64,000 nt of DNA from SZUA-265 sp965651905 (GCA_965651905.1 CBFGUG010000012.1:1-64000); one strand, 5' to 3'; shown: positions 17,117 to 25,905, counted from the first letter of the stretch. Notes: generated from the letters alone by a model not told the origin. Made by a program: numbers and translations.

Positions 17117-17129
17117 GCTCGACTGCAAG

Positions 17130-18608
17130 ATGCCTCGGACAAGCAGCGTCTGGGGCATGCGCGTGTGGACGCTGCTTCTCACAAACTGCATCGTGTTTAC
17201 AGCAAGCTGCATGACACGACCGTTCGACGGCCAAAAGATCGATAGTCGCGACGCCACCGTCGACTTCGGTGGTTTCGCGACGAGCGGTGTGGAAGAGCTG
17301 ACGGTCCTCGCACAAGATCCGACCACGGGAGACTACGAAGAGATCGCTCGCGCAGAGCCCGTGCCAGCGGGGGTCCCCGCGTGGGGCGACACCTGGCACC
17401 CGTGGTCGGTCAGGGAACGCATCCCCGACCGCTTCTGGCGCCCTGCACAATCCGGATTCTTCGCGCGCATATATGCCAAAACGGACTCTGGTTTGACCGC
17501 GCTGCAACTGGGTGAAGGCTCGAACGACTGCATCGGGCGCAACGCTGCCGGGAGCCTGGTGGACGTGGTCAACGATTGCATGGGCTTGTCCAACGTGATC
17601 AGCGTGTGCACCAACGATTACGTCGCCGCAGGTAGCCGCCGGGGTGAGTGTCGCAAGCGTACGATAGACCTGCTGTCTGGACGACAGACGGTGCGCCGAC
17701 TCTTCCAACCCAACACGAGCGCGACCCACGTCGAGACCGAGGCGTTCAATCGTATCGCCTGGCGAGGTGACGGCGCGAGCTTCGTCGACGTGTACGACGA
17801 ATCGTTTGCGAAGCGCGAAACCTCGGACGCGATCACGTCGCACGGGACGACGTTCGCCAACTACGTGCGCGTGTTCTATCCGAACCCCAAGACCTCCGAT
17901 GCGTTCGCCGAGTTCAACCTCAACTCCATCATTGCCAGCATGCCAACCGCCACTTCGTGGAAAGGCGCCAAGACTGTACGGCAGTACGACAGAGGTGAAT
18001 GCTCGGCAACGCTGACGTGGGAGGCCATCATGGACGAGATCATCGACATCTTCCCGACCATCTCGGCCGAAGCGAACGCCGCCGTCCCTGAACTCGACAT
18101 CAGCGTCCGCCCCGCGAGTAGCACCATCCTCAACCCGATCCTGCGAACGGGCTCGGGTGATGGCGTCGGGTTCTTTCAGCGCTTCGTGGCTGACGCCAGC
18201 GGACTCGGGCAGGTTCCGTTGACCGTCGACGTCGAAATTGGACTCAGTTCACAGGCTGGTCGCATCGCCTTTGACGTCGAGGAGTTCGTGGTCGACATTC
18301 AGAGCGTCAACGGCCTAGTCGCTTTCGCTGAACTGTTCGGAGTGCTCAACCGCGAAGAACTCGAAGAGTCGCTCAGTCAACGCTTTCGCGATCGCCTGGA
18401 ACGCGAAGTGATGGCCGCCGTCAATCGCCAGGTGCCGCCTGGAGTGACCATTCACCGCGCGTTCGGCAAGCCCGAAGGCTTCGAGTTCATCTTGGCCGAG
18501 AGCCAAGACGAACCTCTGTACGGTTTGATTCGAGCGGCGGGATACTGCGGCCGTCCCGCGACATCAAGCGTCGTGCAAACGGGCCACTTCGATACCCTAT
18601 TCTATTGA
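17130..18608 (+). CDS. Large lipoprotein of unknown function
   Basis: About 492 aa from ATG 17130; ATG 17157 also gives a clean signal peptide (MRVWTLLLTNCIVFTASC), and a TTG at 17109 overlaps the previous gene. The lipobox is TASC. The mature protein is soluble with a mixed fold and a few cysteines (NDCIGRN, NDCMGLSNVISVCTND, GECSATL, GYCGRP). The middle part (LFQPNTSATHVETEAFNRIA) and the C-terminus do not match a family I know. It is probably cotranscribed with the CARDB-like lipoprotein upstream. Confidence 0.72.
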   Translation: MPRTSSVWGMRVWTLLLTNCIVFTASCMTRPFDGQKIDSRDATVDFGGFATSGVEELTVLAQDPTTGDYEEIARAEPVPAGVPAWGDTWHPWSVRERIPDRFWRPAQSGFFARIYAKTDSGLTALQLGEGSNDCIGRNAAGSLVDVVNDCMGLSNVISVCTNDYVAAGSRRGECRKRTIDLLSGRQTVRRLFQPNTSATHVETEAFNRIAWRGDGASFVDVYDESFAKRETSDAITSHGTTFANYVRVFYPNPKTSDAFAEFNLNSIIASMPTATSWKGAKTVRQYDRGECSATLTWEAIMDEIIDIFPTISAEANAAVPELDISVRPASSTILNPILRTGSGDGVGFFQRFVADASGLGQVPLTVDVEIGLSSQAGRIAFDVEEFVVDIQSVNGLVAFAELFGVLNREELEESLSQRFRDRLEREVMAAVNRQVPPGVTIHRAFGKPEGFEFILAESQDEPLYGLIRAAGYCGRPATSSVVQTGHFDTLFY

Positions 18609-18682
18609 CGTTCTATTGACCGACGTGCGAGCGGCAACCGCCGTTCGCACGAATAGCCCCGACGCGTGAACATTTGCCTGGG

Positions 18683-18777
18683 GAGGGCAGGTGCGGGCCT
18701 TGCGCGGCTCCCTCTACGTTAAAATCGTAGGGGAGCGGGCTCGCACCTGCGCTCGCCTGACGGCGCGCTGGCTGCCT
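18683..18777. repeat. Dispersed ~95-bp repeat copy 1, folding into a long hairpin
   Basis: About 70% identical by eye, with one gap, to 24927-25020. This copy also forms a two-stage hairpin: outer arms GCAGGTGCG (18687-18695) and CGCACCTGC (18742-18750), inner arms GCTCCCTCTACG (18707-18718) and CGTAGGGGAGC (18726-18736, one bulge) around TTAAAAT. It lies between convergent genes, so a terminator role is possible, though no U-tract follows. Confidence 0.6.
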
Positions 18778-18798
18778 TGGTGCCCCAGGCATACTAAG

Positions 18799-20265
18799 TC
18801 AAACGGTTCGTCGGCGTCTGAACCTGGCGAACGCCGCAAGTAGTACAGTCCACGCCGCCAAGCTGCTCGAAGAGCGGTTACCCGCGACGCGACAGCCGCA
18901 GCCGTCGTCACTCGCGTCGTCGGCGGCGGACGGCGACGTTGGGCCAGCATCTGACGAAGATGCGTCGTCCGAATCGTCGCTGCTGGTACCGTCACTGCTG
19001 GCGTCGTCGTCCGTCGGGTCGTCGTCCATGGAATCGTCGTCCGCTTGGTCGTCGTCCACGGAATCGTCGTCAGTTGCGCGGTCGTCCGCTTGCGAAGTAT
19101 CGTCGGCGTCCGGATCAGTCGTCGCGTCATCGGAGGGCCCAGTCGTCGATCCGTCTACCGGGGTTGAGGCGTCTTCGGGCGCACCTGCTTCGCCCAGGCC
19201 CGCGTCACCATCTCCAGAGGTTCCAGCATCACCGAAGAGCGGTTCCTCCGTCGCGTGCCATTCACCCTCAGCGCGCTGCGCGTCACAGTAATGCGTGGAA
19301 CCGTCGTCGTACTCGGCGGGGATCGTGTTGTGCGGAATGTCATCTCGCGTGAGCGTCACGCCGTCCGAGCGGTTACCAGCTTCATCCATCACGAACAGAG
19401 TGGCCGAAACGAGTTCCTCGAGTGGCTCGATCGAGGAGATGTGATACGTCGTGTCTCGGGTAACGAGCACACTGCGCTCGACGGTCTCGCCCTCGACTTC
19501 GAAGACGAGGTCGGCGAGCAAACGTTCGCCAGCGTCGACGTTACCAAAACAGACACGTTCTGAGCTCATGCAGCTCGAGCCTGCATCGCGCTCGAACAGC
19601 CCGTACGACATCCACACATCGTCTGGCGAAGCGGGTGCCTGGTCGTCCGAGGTAAGCCCAGTCGTGAAGGTGAGCGAGAGCGGCGTCAGCTCGACTTCGT
19701 CCCCCTCGGGCTGTCCAACGAGTTCCGACGGCCACGAATACTCGATACCCGCATCACCCCCGCCTGCGTCACTCACCCACTGCGCGGGATGGGTTTCCAA
19801 AACGACAGTTTCGCTAGCGAAGTTGTCTCCCATCACTACGAGCATTTCGTAGGAATGATCGGGCAGCAATGGCTCCGCGGCCCGCACTTGGTAGACGCCT
19901 TTGATGAAGTGCGTGTCCGAAATGATCGGATCACCGTTTTCGTCTTCGCCTTCATCGAACGGATACGGCGTGCCCGCGATCAGCTCAATCTCAACCTCCA
20001 CGGCGTTACCATCCTCGTCGAACAAGCCCACCGCCGCGGGAGGATCGGCGTAGAACAGCGGCGCGACGTTGGTAGGCACGTCGCTCGCGCCATCGGTCGG
20101 GAAACTGGGCTCGTAGTACCCGTACTCCAACCCGGAGCAAGCGTGCGCGTCAGTGGACACTAACGTGAAGCACGAGAGTGCCAGTGCGGCAGCTGCAAGG
20201 TAGTTTCTCTCGACGCCCAACGGACTCACCGCCGGACGCGAACCCAAAGTTAGATAGGACATCAT
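18799..20265 (-). CDS. Secreted protein with MYXO-CTERM-like C-terminal sorting tail
   Basis: 488 aa from ATG 20265; the frame is open to 20310. An N-terminal signal (LAAAALALSCFTLVSTDAHA) precedes a mature region with Ig-like strands (about 60-340). A long Asp/Ser/Thr repeat linker follows, coded by imperfect GTCGTCGTCC-type repeats near 19007-19090. The C-terminus is DDGCGCRVAG, then a hydrophobic stretch (LAAWTVLLAAFARF) and RRRR. The GCGC-TM-Arg order is the MYXO-CTERM pattern, in which a myxosortase cleaves at the cysteine and the protein is sent to the cell surface. No sortase gene is nearby. Confidence 0.78.
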   Translation of the reverse strand: MMSYLTLGSRPAVSPLGVERNYLAAAALALSCFTLVSTDAHACSGLEYGYYEPSFPTDGASDVPTNVAPLFYADPPAAVGLFDEDGNAVEVEIELIAGTPYPFDEGEDENGDPIISDTHFIKGVYQVRAAEPLLPDHSYEMLVVMGDNFASETVVLETHPAQWVSDAGGGDAGIEYSWPSELVGQPEGDEVELTPLSLTFTTGLTSDDQAPASPDDVWMSYGLFERDAGSSCMSSERVCFGNVDAGERLLADLVFEVEGETVERSVLVTRDTTYHISSIEPLEELVSATLFVMDEAGNRSDGVTLTRDDIPHNTIPAEYDDGSTHYCDAQRAEGEWHATEEPLFGDAGTSGDGDAGLGEAGAPEDASTPVDGSTTGPSDDATTDPDADDTSQADDRATDDDSVDDDQADDDSMDDDPTDDDASSDGTSSDDSDDASSSDAGPTSPSAADDASDDGCGCRVAGNRSSSSLAAWTVLLAAFARFRRRRTV

Positions 20266-20432
20266 GCGGCAGCTTAGCACCACCAAACACGGGCAACACG
20301 CCAGCAGCACCCGCTCCCCTTCACGACCTAGCCAGCGGGCTGTTGCACAGAACCACTGAACGACAGCTCCCTTTCAGAACTCGTCTCTTCACCCGATCCG
20401 ATACTTTTTGGTACTGATAGCCTCTGGCACTG

Positions 20433-21773
20433 ATGGTGACACAGTGCGGATCACTGCGAGACTCCACCACGACCATGCCCTCCCCCCAACAAATCGAAGA
20501 GCCCTCGGAAGCTGAAACGGAAGCTTTGCGCAAGGCGGCCGAGGCGCGCATTCAGCTCACGCGGCCAACACCTGCGCCCTTTCCTTGGGCGCAGCAGTTT
20601 ACGACAGTTGGCGTCACTGGCACGAACGGCAAGACTTCCACGACGCAACTCGTGGCCGCTGCGATGGAAGGTCCCGACACGCCCGTGTTGAGCGAGACCA
20701 CGATCGGGTACGAGTTTCGCGGCAAGCTGATCAACGTGCCCCGTACGTTGAAGGGCTACTTTGGTGCGTTGGCGCGTGCGGCGCGTTTGGGTTGTAGACA
20801 CGCGGCCATCGAAACCACCAGCCAAGCTTTGCAGCGCGGTTACGCCAAGATGTGGCGCTTCGACGTCGGGGTGTTCACGAACCTGTCCGAAGATCACTTG
20901 GCGCAACACGGCTCTTGGGAACATTACCTCGCGAGCAAGGCACAGTTGTTCGTTCACCTGGGACCAGGCAAGATCGCTGTGCTCAACGCCGCCGATCCGA
21001 GCGCCATCGTGATCGACCAAGTGACGCCAGCTGACGTCGAGCGTCTGTGGTATGGCGTGCCGTCGCGGGGTGAACTGCGGCGTGAGGCTGACTTGGTGGC
21101 GCAACACATCGAGCTCAGCGTCGAGGGCACCCGAGTGCAGCTGCAAGATTCCCCGCTGGCTGCGCAGTTTGGTGGCGCTCTGCAAACGCGTCTACTGGGT
21201 GAAGTGTTCGCGGAGAACCTGCTCGCGGCGGCTTGCGCGGCCGTGGCCGTGGGCGTTCCGCCTGAGCAAGCGGCGCAACGTTTGGCGGCCGCAGCTCCTC
21301 CCGCCGGGCGCTTCGAGTTGATTCATCACGATCCCATCGTCGCGATCGACTACGCGCACACGCCCGACGCACTCGAGCGAACCTGTGAAACCGCTCGTGC
21401 GCTGGCGGGGAAACAGCGTTTGATCGTCGTGTTTGGCGCAGGAGGGTCGCGTGACCGTCAGAAGCGCACACCGATGGGGCGTGCCGTGGGCCAATGCGCG
21501 GACTACGCCATCGTCACCAACGACAACCCGCGCAAAGAAGATCCGAACGAGATCGCCCGAGCCGTCGCCCAGGGCGCGCGCAAAGGCGGGCGAGCGCACG
21601 TCAGTATCGTGCTCGATCGACGGCAGGCAATCTTCGAAGCGATCCGGATGGCGCAGCCTGGGGACTGCGTATTGATCGCTGGCAAGGGTCACGAGCAGAC
21701 CCAAGAAATCGGCGACCAAACGCTACCGTTCTCGGACGCTGCGGTCGCGCGTGAAGCCTTGGCTGGGTGCTGA
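20433..21773 (+). CDS. MurE-like Mur ligase (short form lacking most of domain 1)
   Basis: 446 aa from ATG 20433, or 432 from ATG 20475. ATP-binding GVTGTNGKTSTTQLVAAAME lies near residue 60, whereas in E. coli MurE it is near 113, so most of the N-terminal UDP-binding domain is absent. Other Mur motifs are present: FTNLSEDHLAQHGSWEHYLA with a following SKAQLF, and DYAHTPDALE. The C-terminal DNPR box (NDNPRKEDPNEIARA) is the meso-diaminopimelate recognition motif of MurE. Expected reaction: ATP-dependent addition of diaminopimelate to the peptide stem. It sits outside any dcw cluster, convergent with thiC, so it may be a second, divergent ligase. Confidence 0.8.
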   Translation: MVTQCGSLRDSTTTMPSPQQIEEPSEAETEALRKAAEARIQLTRPTPAPFPWAQQFTTVGVTGTNGKTSTTQLVAAAMEGPDTPVLSETTIGYEFRGKLINVPRTLKGYFGALARAARLGCRHAAIETTSQALQRGYAKMWRFDVGVFTNLSEDHLAQHGSWEHYLASKAQLFVHLGPGKIAVLNAADPSAIVIDQVTPADVERLWYGVPSRGELRREADLVAQHIELSVEGTRVQLQDSPLAAQFGGALQTRLLGEVFAENLLAAACAAVAVGVPPEQAAQRLAAAAPPAGRFELIHHDPIVAIDYAHTPDALERTCETARALAGKQRLIVVFGAGGSRDRQKRTPMGRAVGQCADYAIVTNDNPRKEDPNEIARAVAQGARKGGRAHVSIVLDRRQAIFEAIRMAQPGDCVLIAGKGHEQTQEIGDQTLPFSDAAVAREALAGC

Positions 21774-21812
21774 GATGCATGCCTGGGCGCTGAACGAAAA
21801 GCACCCAGCCAA
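21759..21812. terminator. Long perfect stem between convergent murE-like gene and thiC
   Basis: TTGGCTGGGTGCT (21759-21771, overlapping the murE-like stop) is perfectly complementary to AGCACCCAGCCAA (21800-21812), giving a 13-bp stem with a 28-nt loop. It lies between convergent genes and lacks a clear U-tract, so it is likely a bidirectional or processing-type terminator. Confidence 0.55.
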
Positions 21813-21821
21813 CAATGGCGT

Positions 21822-23576
21822 TCACTCCGCGGCGGATGAACGTCGCAACTGCACTAGGCGCTCTTGCTGCAGATGGCGCGCCTGGTCAGCGTCGACGTAG
21901 TCGCTGTGGCAATCGGCCTTGGACGCATCACCCACTGCTTTGCGCGTCTTGCTGGCGAGCTGGTGGATCTCGGCGGGTGAGAGCACGCCACGCTTCTCCA
22001 AGATCGCGCGTTGCTCGTCGCTGAGCGCCGCGGACTTCTTGGCAACGCCGCGGTCGAAGCCGTCAGCCTTGCCCGACGCGAACTCTTGAATCTCTTTCGA
22101 GATGCGCACCGAACACCAGTCGTGGCCGCACATCGCGCAAAAGTCGGTATCCACGTCGAGATCTTCGTCGTGATACGCACGCGCGACGTCGGGATCGAAG
22201 GACAGCTCGAAGTGTTTCTCCCAGTTGAGCGCAGCACGCGCCTTGGTCAAGCTGTCGTCCCAATCGCGCGTGCCCGGGATGCCGAGGGCCACGTCGGCGG
22301 CGTGGGCTGCGATCTTGTACGCGACGCAACCTTGTTTGACGTCGTCTTTCTTGGGCAGCCCCAAGTGCTCCTTGGGCGTGACGTAACACAACATCGCCGC
22401 ACCGTGGTAACCCGCAGCCGTGGCACCGATCGAGCTGGTCATGTGGTCGTAACCCGGGAAAACGTCCGTAACCAGCGGCCCCAGCACGTAAAACGGCGCG
22501 CCGTGACACACCTGGCGCTGCAGCTTCATGTTGTATTCGATCTGGTCGAAGGGCACGTGACCCGGGCCCTCGACCATCACCTGGCAGCCACGCTTCCACG
22601 CGCGCTCGGTGAGCTCTCCGAGCGTTTCGAGCTCCGCGAGTTGCGCCGCGTCACTGGCGTCTGCCAAACCGCCGGGGCGCAGCCCATCACCGAGCGAGAA
22701 CGACACGTCGTATTCGCGCATGATGTCGCAAATCTCTTCGAAGTGTTCGTACATCGGGTTCTGCTTGCCGTGCACCAGCATCCACTTGGCGAGCAGGGAG
22801 CCGCCACGACTGACGATGCCGATCAAACGGTTTTTCACGAGCGGCAGGTGTTCGCGCAACACGCCTGCGTGAATCGTGAAGTAGTCGACGCCTTGTTTGG
22901 CTTGCGCCACGAGCCCGTCGAGGATCTCTTGAATCGTCAGATCTTCGATGCGACGCCCGATGATCATCGAGTAGATTGGCACGGTGCCGATCGGCACACG
23001 CGACGCGCCGATGATGGCGTCGCGACACGCCGTCAGATCGCCACCTGTCGACAGGTCCATCACCGTATCCGCGCCCCAACGTTCGGCCCAGCGCAGCTTC
23101 TCGACCTCTTCGTCGGTGCCCGACGAGACGGGCGACGCGCCCATGTTGGCGTTGATCTTCGTCAGCCCCGCGCGCCCGATGCACATCGGGTCGAGCTGGT
23201 GCTTCAAGTGCACGATGTTTGCAGGAATGATCATGCGACCCGCCGCGACTTCGTCGCGCACGGCTTCGGGCGTCAGGTGCGGTTCGCGTTCGGCGACGCG
23301 ACGCATCTGGGGGGTGACGATGCCGAGACGTGCTGACTCCAGCTGGGTGACGGGCGTAAACCCCTCGGGCGGAATCCAGCGATCGCCATCGCGCTTCCAG
23401 TCGTCGGGCATGAAGTCCCAGGCGGTCTTTCCGCTGGGCTGGGGCATGCCTGGGGTGTCGGGAGACGAAAACGTACGCGCTCCCCCAACCTCGGCGGCAT
23501 TCGCAAAAGAACCGGGCGTCGTACCTTCCGCCTTGGAAGACGGGTTGTACGCACCGCGAAGGGGTAGAGTCGGCAT
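21822..23576 (-). CDS. thiC: Phosphomethylpyrimidine synthase ThiC
   Basis: 584 aa from ATG 23576; the frame is open to 23666. Radical-SAM enzyme that converts aminoimidazole ribotide to the HMP-P pyrimidine of thiamine. The conserved regions are all present: QMRRVAEREPHLTPEAVRDE, MIIPANIVHLKH, INANMGASPVSSG, DLSTGGDLTACRDAII, SRGGSLLAKWMLVHGKQNP, MVEGPGHVPFDQIEYNMKLQ and the C-terminal 4Fe-4S motif CAMCGHDWC. Length and order are normal. No other thi gene is in the window, and I could not find a convincing TPP riboswitch in the leader. Confidence 0.97.
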   Translation of the reverse strand: MPTLPLRGAYNPSSKAEGTTPGSFANAAEVGGARTFSSPDTPGMPQPSGKTAWDFMPDDWKRDGDRWIPPEGFTPVTQLESARLGIVTPQMRRVAEREPHLTPEAVRDEVAAGRMIIPANIVHLKHQLDPMCIGRAGLTKINANMGASPVSSGTDEEVEKLRWAERWGADTVMDLSTGGDLTACRDAIIGASRVPIGTVPIYSMIIGRRIEDLTIQEILDGLVAQAKQGVDYFTIHAGVLREHLPLVKNRLIGIVSRGGSLLAKWMLVHGKQNPMYEHFEEICDIMREYDVSFSLGDGLRPGGLADASDAAQLAELETLGELTERAWKRGCQVMVEGPGHVPFDQIEYNMKLQRQVCHGAPFYVLGPLVTDVFPGYDHMTSSIGATAAGYHGAAMLCYVTPKEHLGLPKKDDVKQGCVAYKIAAHAADVALGIPGTRDWDDSLTKARAALNWEKHFELSFDPDVARAYHDEDLDVDTDFCAMCGHDWCSVRISKEIQEFASGKADGFDRGVAKKSAALSDEQRAILEKRGVLSPAEIHQLASKTRKAVGDASKADCHSDYVDADQARHLQQERLVQLRRSSAAE

Positions 23577-23889
23577 CCGCAGATGATGGCGAAATCGCTC
23601 ATTACCGCAAGCGGCAACCGAGCGAGCCTCCAGGTCTGCCTCGAGCAAGCCAGGCCAACCGCCCAATTCGGCGAGCGCCGTCGACGATCAGGGGCAAGCC
23701 GCTCCAACCATTCGCCAAAACACTGGGCAAATCTGCAACGTTCAGCAGCACCCAAGCACAATTTCCGCGATCCACCCCCCTCACGACGCTTGGCATTCTG
23801 GTACATAGCGTCGCGCCCTGGCGCCGTCGACGAACGCCGCGCCCCAGCGCCGACTTTCGCGGCCGAGACACGTTCACAAGGAGCCTTAG
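23577..23889. other. Divergent thiC/lgt promoter region
   Basis: About 310 bp. The lgt start is preceded by AAGGAG. On the thiC side the leader has a CCCCTGATC stretch faintly like a TPP-aptamer element, but no CTGAGA partner or closing helices, so no riboswitch is called. Confidence 0.35.
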
Positions 23890-24873
23890 GTGCCGACGTT
23901 CAACTGGGACATAGCCCCGACCATCTTCAAGTACCCCGAATGGATGTCGTTCATGCCGGGCGACGGCATTCGTTATTACAGCTTGCTGTACGTCGGCGTG
24001 TTTCTGGGCGGCTACAAGTTGCTCGATTGGCAGATCCGTCGCGCGGGCGGCTCCGAAGAGGACGCCAGCGACTTCGTCATGTACGGCGTCATCGGCGTGT
24101 TGGGCGGCGCGCGCCTCGGTCACGTCTTTTTTTACGATCTGGAAAAGTTCCTCGACGATCCGATGTGGCTGTTCCGCATCTGGGAAGGCGGCTTGGCCAG
24201 TCACGGTGGAACCATCGGTCTGTTGGTGGCGATGTGGCTCTTCACCAAGTTGCGCCGCCAGTCGTTCGTCGAAGGTTGTGATCGGTTTGCGTTTTCAGCG
24301 GCGCTCGGCTCGATCCTGATCCGCTTCGGCAACTTCTTCAACTCGGAGATCGTGGGCAGACCCACCGATCAGAGTTGGGGCGTGCGTTTCGTGCGCCACG
24401 ACGGCCTCGAAGGCCCACTGCGTCACCCGAGCCAACTTTACGAAGCGCTGATGGGCATAGCCGTGATGGCCGCGCTCTACTTCATGGATCGCGCGCTCGG
24501 TAAAGAGAAGCGCCCACGCGGCGCGCTGATCGCCACTTTCTTCGCGCTGTACTTCACGGGTCGCTTCATCGTCGAATACTGGAAAGACTTTCAAGAGTGG
24601 GCGCTGTGCATCCAACCGTCGGTGTGCCCCACGACCGTCGTCAAAGGCCTGCGCAACATGCTCGAGTTGCCGAGCAGCGCACTGCTCACCGAAGGCCAAA
24701 TCCTCAGCATCATCCCCGCCATCGCGGGGTACATCTGGCTCTACGTCTCGCTCAAACGTAAAACGCCGTCAGGTTGGTACGTCCCCAAGGCGCCCACCGA
24801 CGACGACGATGACGACGATCTCGACGACGAAAGCGACGACGACGTCGACGACGTGCTGCTCGACAAAGCCTGA
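23890..24873 (+). CDS. lgt: Prolipoprotein diacylglyceryl transferase Lgt with Asp-rich tail
   Basis: 327 aa, GTG start with AAGGAG seven bases upstream. Transfers diacylglycerol from phosphatidylglycerol to the lipobox cysteine at the inner membrane. Seen: seven hydrophobic segments, the motif GGLASHGGTIG, the family signature RFGNFFNSEIVGRPT and the C-terminal RFIVEYWKD. Unusual: the last ~35 residues are a run of Asp with a few Glu/Ser, on the cytoplasmic side if the topology is standard. This Lgt would serve the many lipoproteins encoded in the window. The gene stands alone, divergent from thiC. Confidence 0.95.
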   Translation: MPTFNWDIAPTIFKYPEWMSFMPGDGIRYYSLLYVGVFLGGYKLLDWQIRRAGGSEEDASDFVMYGVIGVLGGARLGHVFFYDLEKFLDDPMWLFRIWEGGLASHGGTIGLLVAMWLFTKLRRQSFVEGCDRFAFSAALGSILIRFGNFFNSEIVGRPTDQSWGVRFVRHDGLEGPLRHPSQLYEALMGIAVMAALYFMDRALGKEKRPRGALIATFFALYFTGRFIVEYWKDFQEWALCIQPSVCPTTVVKGLRNMLELPSSALLTEGQILSIIPAIAGYIWLYVSLKRKTPSGWYVPKAPTDDDDDDDLDDESDDDVDDVLLDKA

Positions 24874-24926
24874 ACCCCGCTCCGCAACGTCGGCGTGGAA
24901 TGAACGTTCGCTCACGGGTTTCTTGG

Positions 24927-25020
24927 GGAGTCGAAGTGCGGCCCCTGCGCGGCTCCCTCTACGTCAAATGCGCCCGGGTGCGGGCTCGCGACGCGTCTGC
25001 TGCGCAGCGCGCTGGCTACC
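24927..25020. repeat. Dispersed ~95-bp repeat copy 2
   Basis: Matches 18683-18777, including the identical core TGCGCGGCTCCCTCTACGT and the shared flanks GTGCGG, GCGGGCTCGC and GCGCGCTGGCT. The hairpin of copy 1 is largely lost here. It lies 54 bp downstream of lgt. Confidence 0.6.
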
Positions 25021-25087
25021 TCGAGGCAAACGACACACCAATAGCCAATGTGTGTGCCTCTCTGGGCAATCTGCTACGCTTTGCGCC

Positions 25088-25342
25088 ATGGATCCGAACG
25101 CGATTCGGGAGTTCGTAGGGCGACGCTGGGATCTCGTCGAACGGGAAAAGAGTCGCCTGCTGAGGGAACGCTTCGAGCGAGAGGGCACGACCATGGGGCT
25201 CCAGGTTCTCGCAGAGCTGCGCCAACGCCTGGACAACATCGGTACGCCGCCCTCAGAGAGTGCTCGAAGCGAAGACTTTGCGGATCACTTGGCGTGGGTA
25301 GAAAAGCTAGGCCGCATCCGCAATGGTCTCGCCCGACGTTGA
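25088..25342 (+). CDS. Small helical protein upstream of a nucleotidyltransferase (putative antitoxin-type partner)
   Basis: 84 aa from ATG 25088, starting MDPNAIREFVGRRWDLVERE. Mostly helical and highly charged, with no DNA-binding motif I can identify. It overlaps the following AbiEii-like gene by 20 bp, which implies tight coupling. Small protein plus nucleotidyltransferase is the layout of AbiE-type and MNT-type toxin-antitoxin pairs, but assignment of roles is inference. Confidence 0.6.
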   Translation: MDPNAIREFVGRRWDLVEREKSRLLRERFEREGTTMGLQVLAELRQRLDNIGTPPSESARSEDFADHLAWVEKLGRIRNGLARR

Positions 25343-25895
25343 GGTCTATCGCGCGCTCGGGGCCGCACTGTCCGAGGTCGCCGTGCGCTGGTACGTTTTC
25401 GGCGCGCAAGCGGCCATCATTCACGGTGCTGCCCGCTTCACCCAGGACATCGACGTCACCGTGCTTCTCGATTCAGTCGAGCCATCACGGTTGGTGAGCG
25501 CGCTGAAGGCTCGAGGATTTGCGCTGAGAGTCAGTGACGAGCAGGGATTCATCGAACAGACACGCGTACTGCCAACTCTGCATGAACGGACGTCGATCCC
25601 GGTTGACGTCGTCTTGGGTGGCCCAGGGCTAGAGGAGCTATTTGCAGAGCGAGCTCAGCAAACCGACGTTGGGGGTGCGACGGTACCCGTGGCCCGCGTG
25701 GAAGACGTCGTGGTGATGAAGGTGCTCGCCGGGCGCGCCAAGGACCTCGAAGACGTGGTCGCACTCGCGCGTATTCACGATCGAAGCCTAGATCTCGTCA
25801 CCGTCCGCGACACCCTCACCCTGGTCGAACAGGCACTCGACCAGAGCGATCTCTTGCCGCTATTCGAGCAGTGCCTAACCCGCTCGCGGCGCTGA
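25323..25895 (+). CDS. AbiEii/DUF6036-like nucleotidyltransferase
   Basis: 190 aa. The nucleotidyltransferase core has the glycine motif WYVFGAQAAIIHGAARFTQD and the acid pair in QDIDVTVLL. A third acidic position, PVDVVLGGPGLEELF, and the helical RVEDVVVMKVLAGRAKDLED region complete the AbiEii-like pattern. AbiEii proteins transfer nucleotides to tRNA or other targets and act as toxins in type IV toxin-antitoxin or phage-defence modules. It is overlapped by the upstream small gene. No phage or mobile genes flank it. Confidence 0.75.
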   Translation: MVSPDVEVYRALGAALSEVAVRWYVFGAQAAIIHGAARFTQDIDVTVLLDSVEPSRLVSALKARGFALRVSDEQGFIEQTRVLPTLHERTSIPVDVVLGGPGLEELFAERAQQTDVGGATVPVARVEDVVVMKVLAGRAKDLEDVVALARIHDRSLDLVTVRDTLTLVEQALDQSDLLPLFEQCLTRSRR

Positions 25896-25905
25896 CGACC
25901 TACGC

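Noticed and set aside
22011..23336. 441-codon plus-strand ORF opposite thiC
   Set aside because: Antisense shadow of thiC with no recognisable domain.
23577..23830. TPP riboswitch upstream of thiC
   Set aside because: Only a weak CCCCTGATC fragment is visible; the CTGAGA element and the closing helices are missing.
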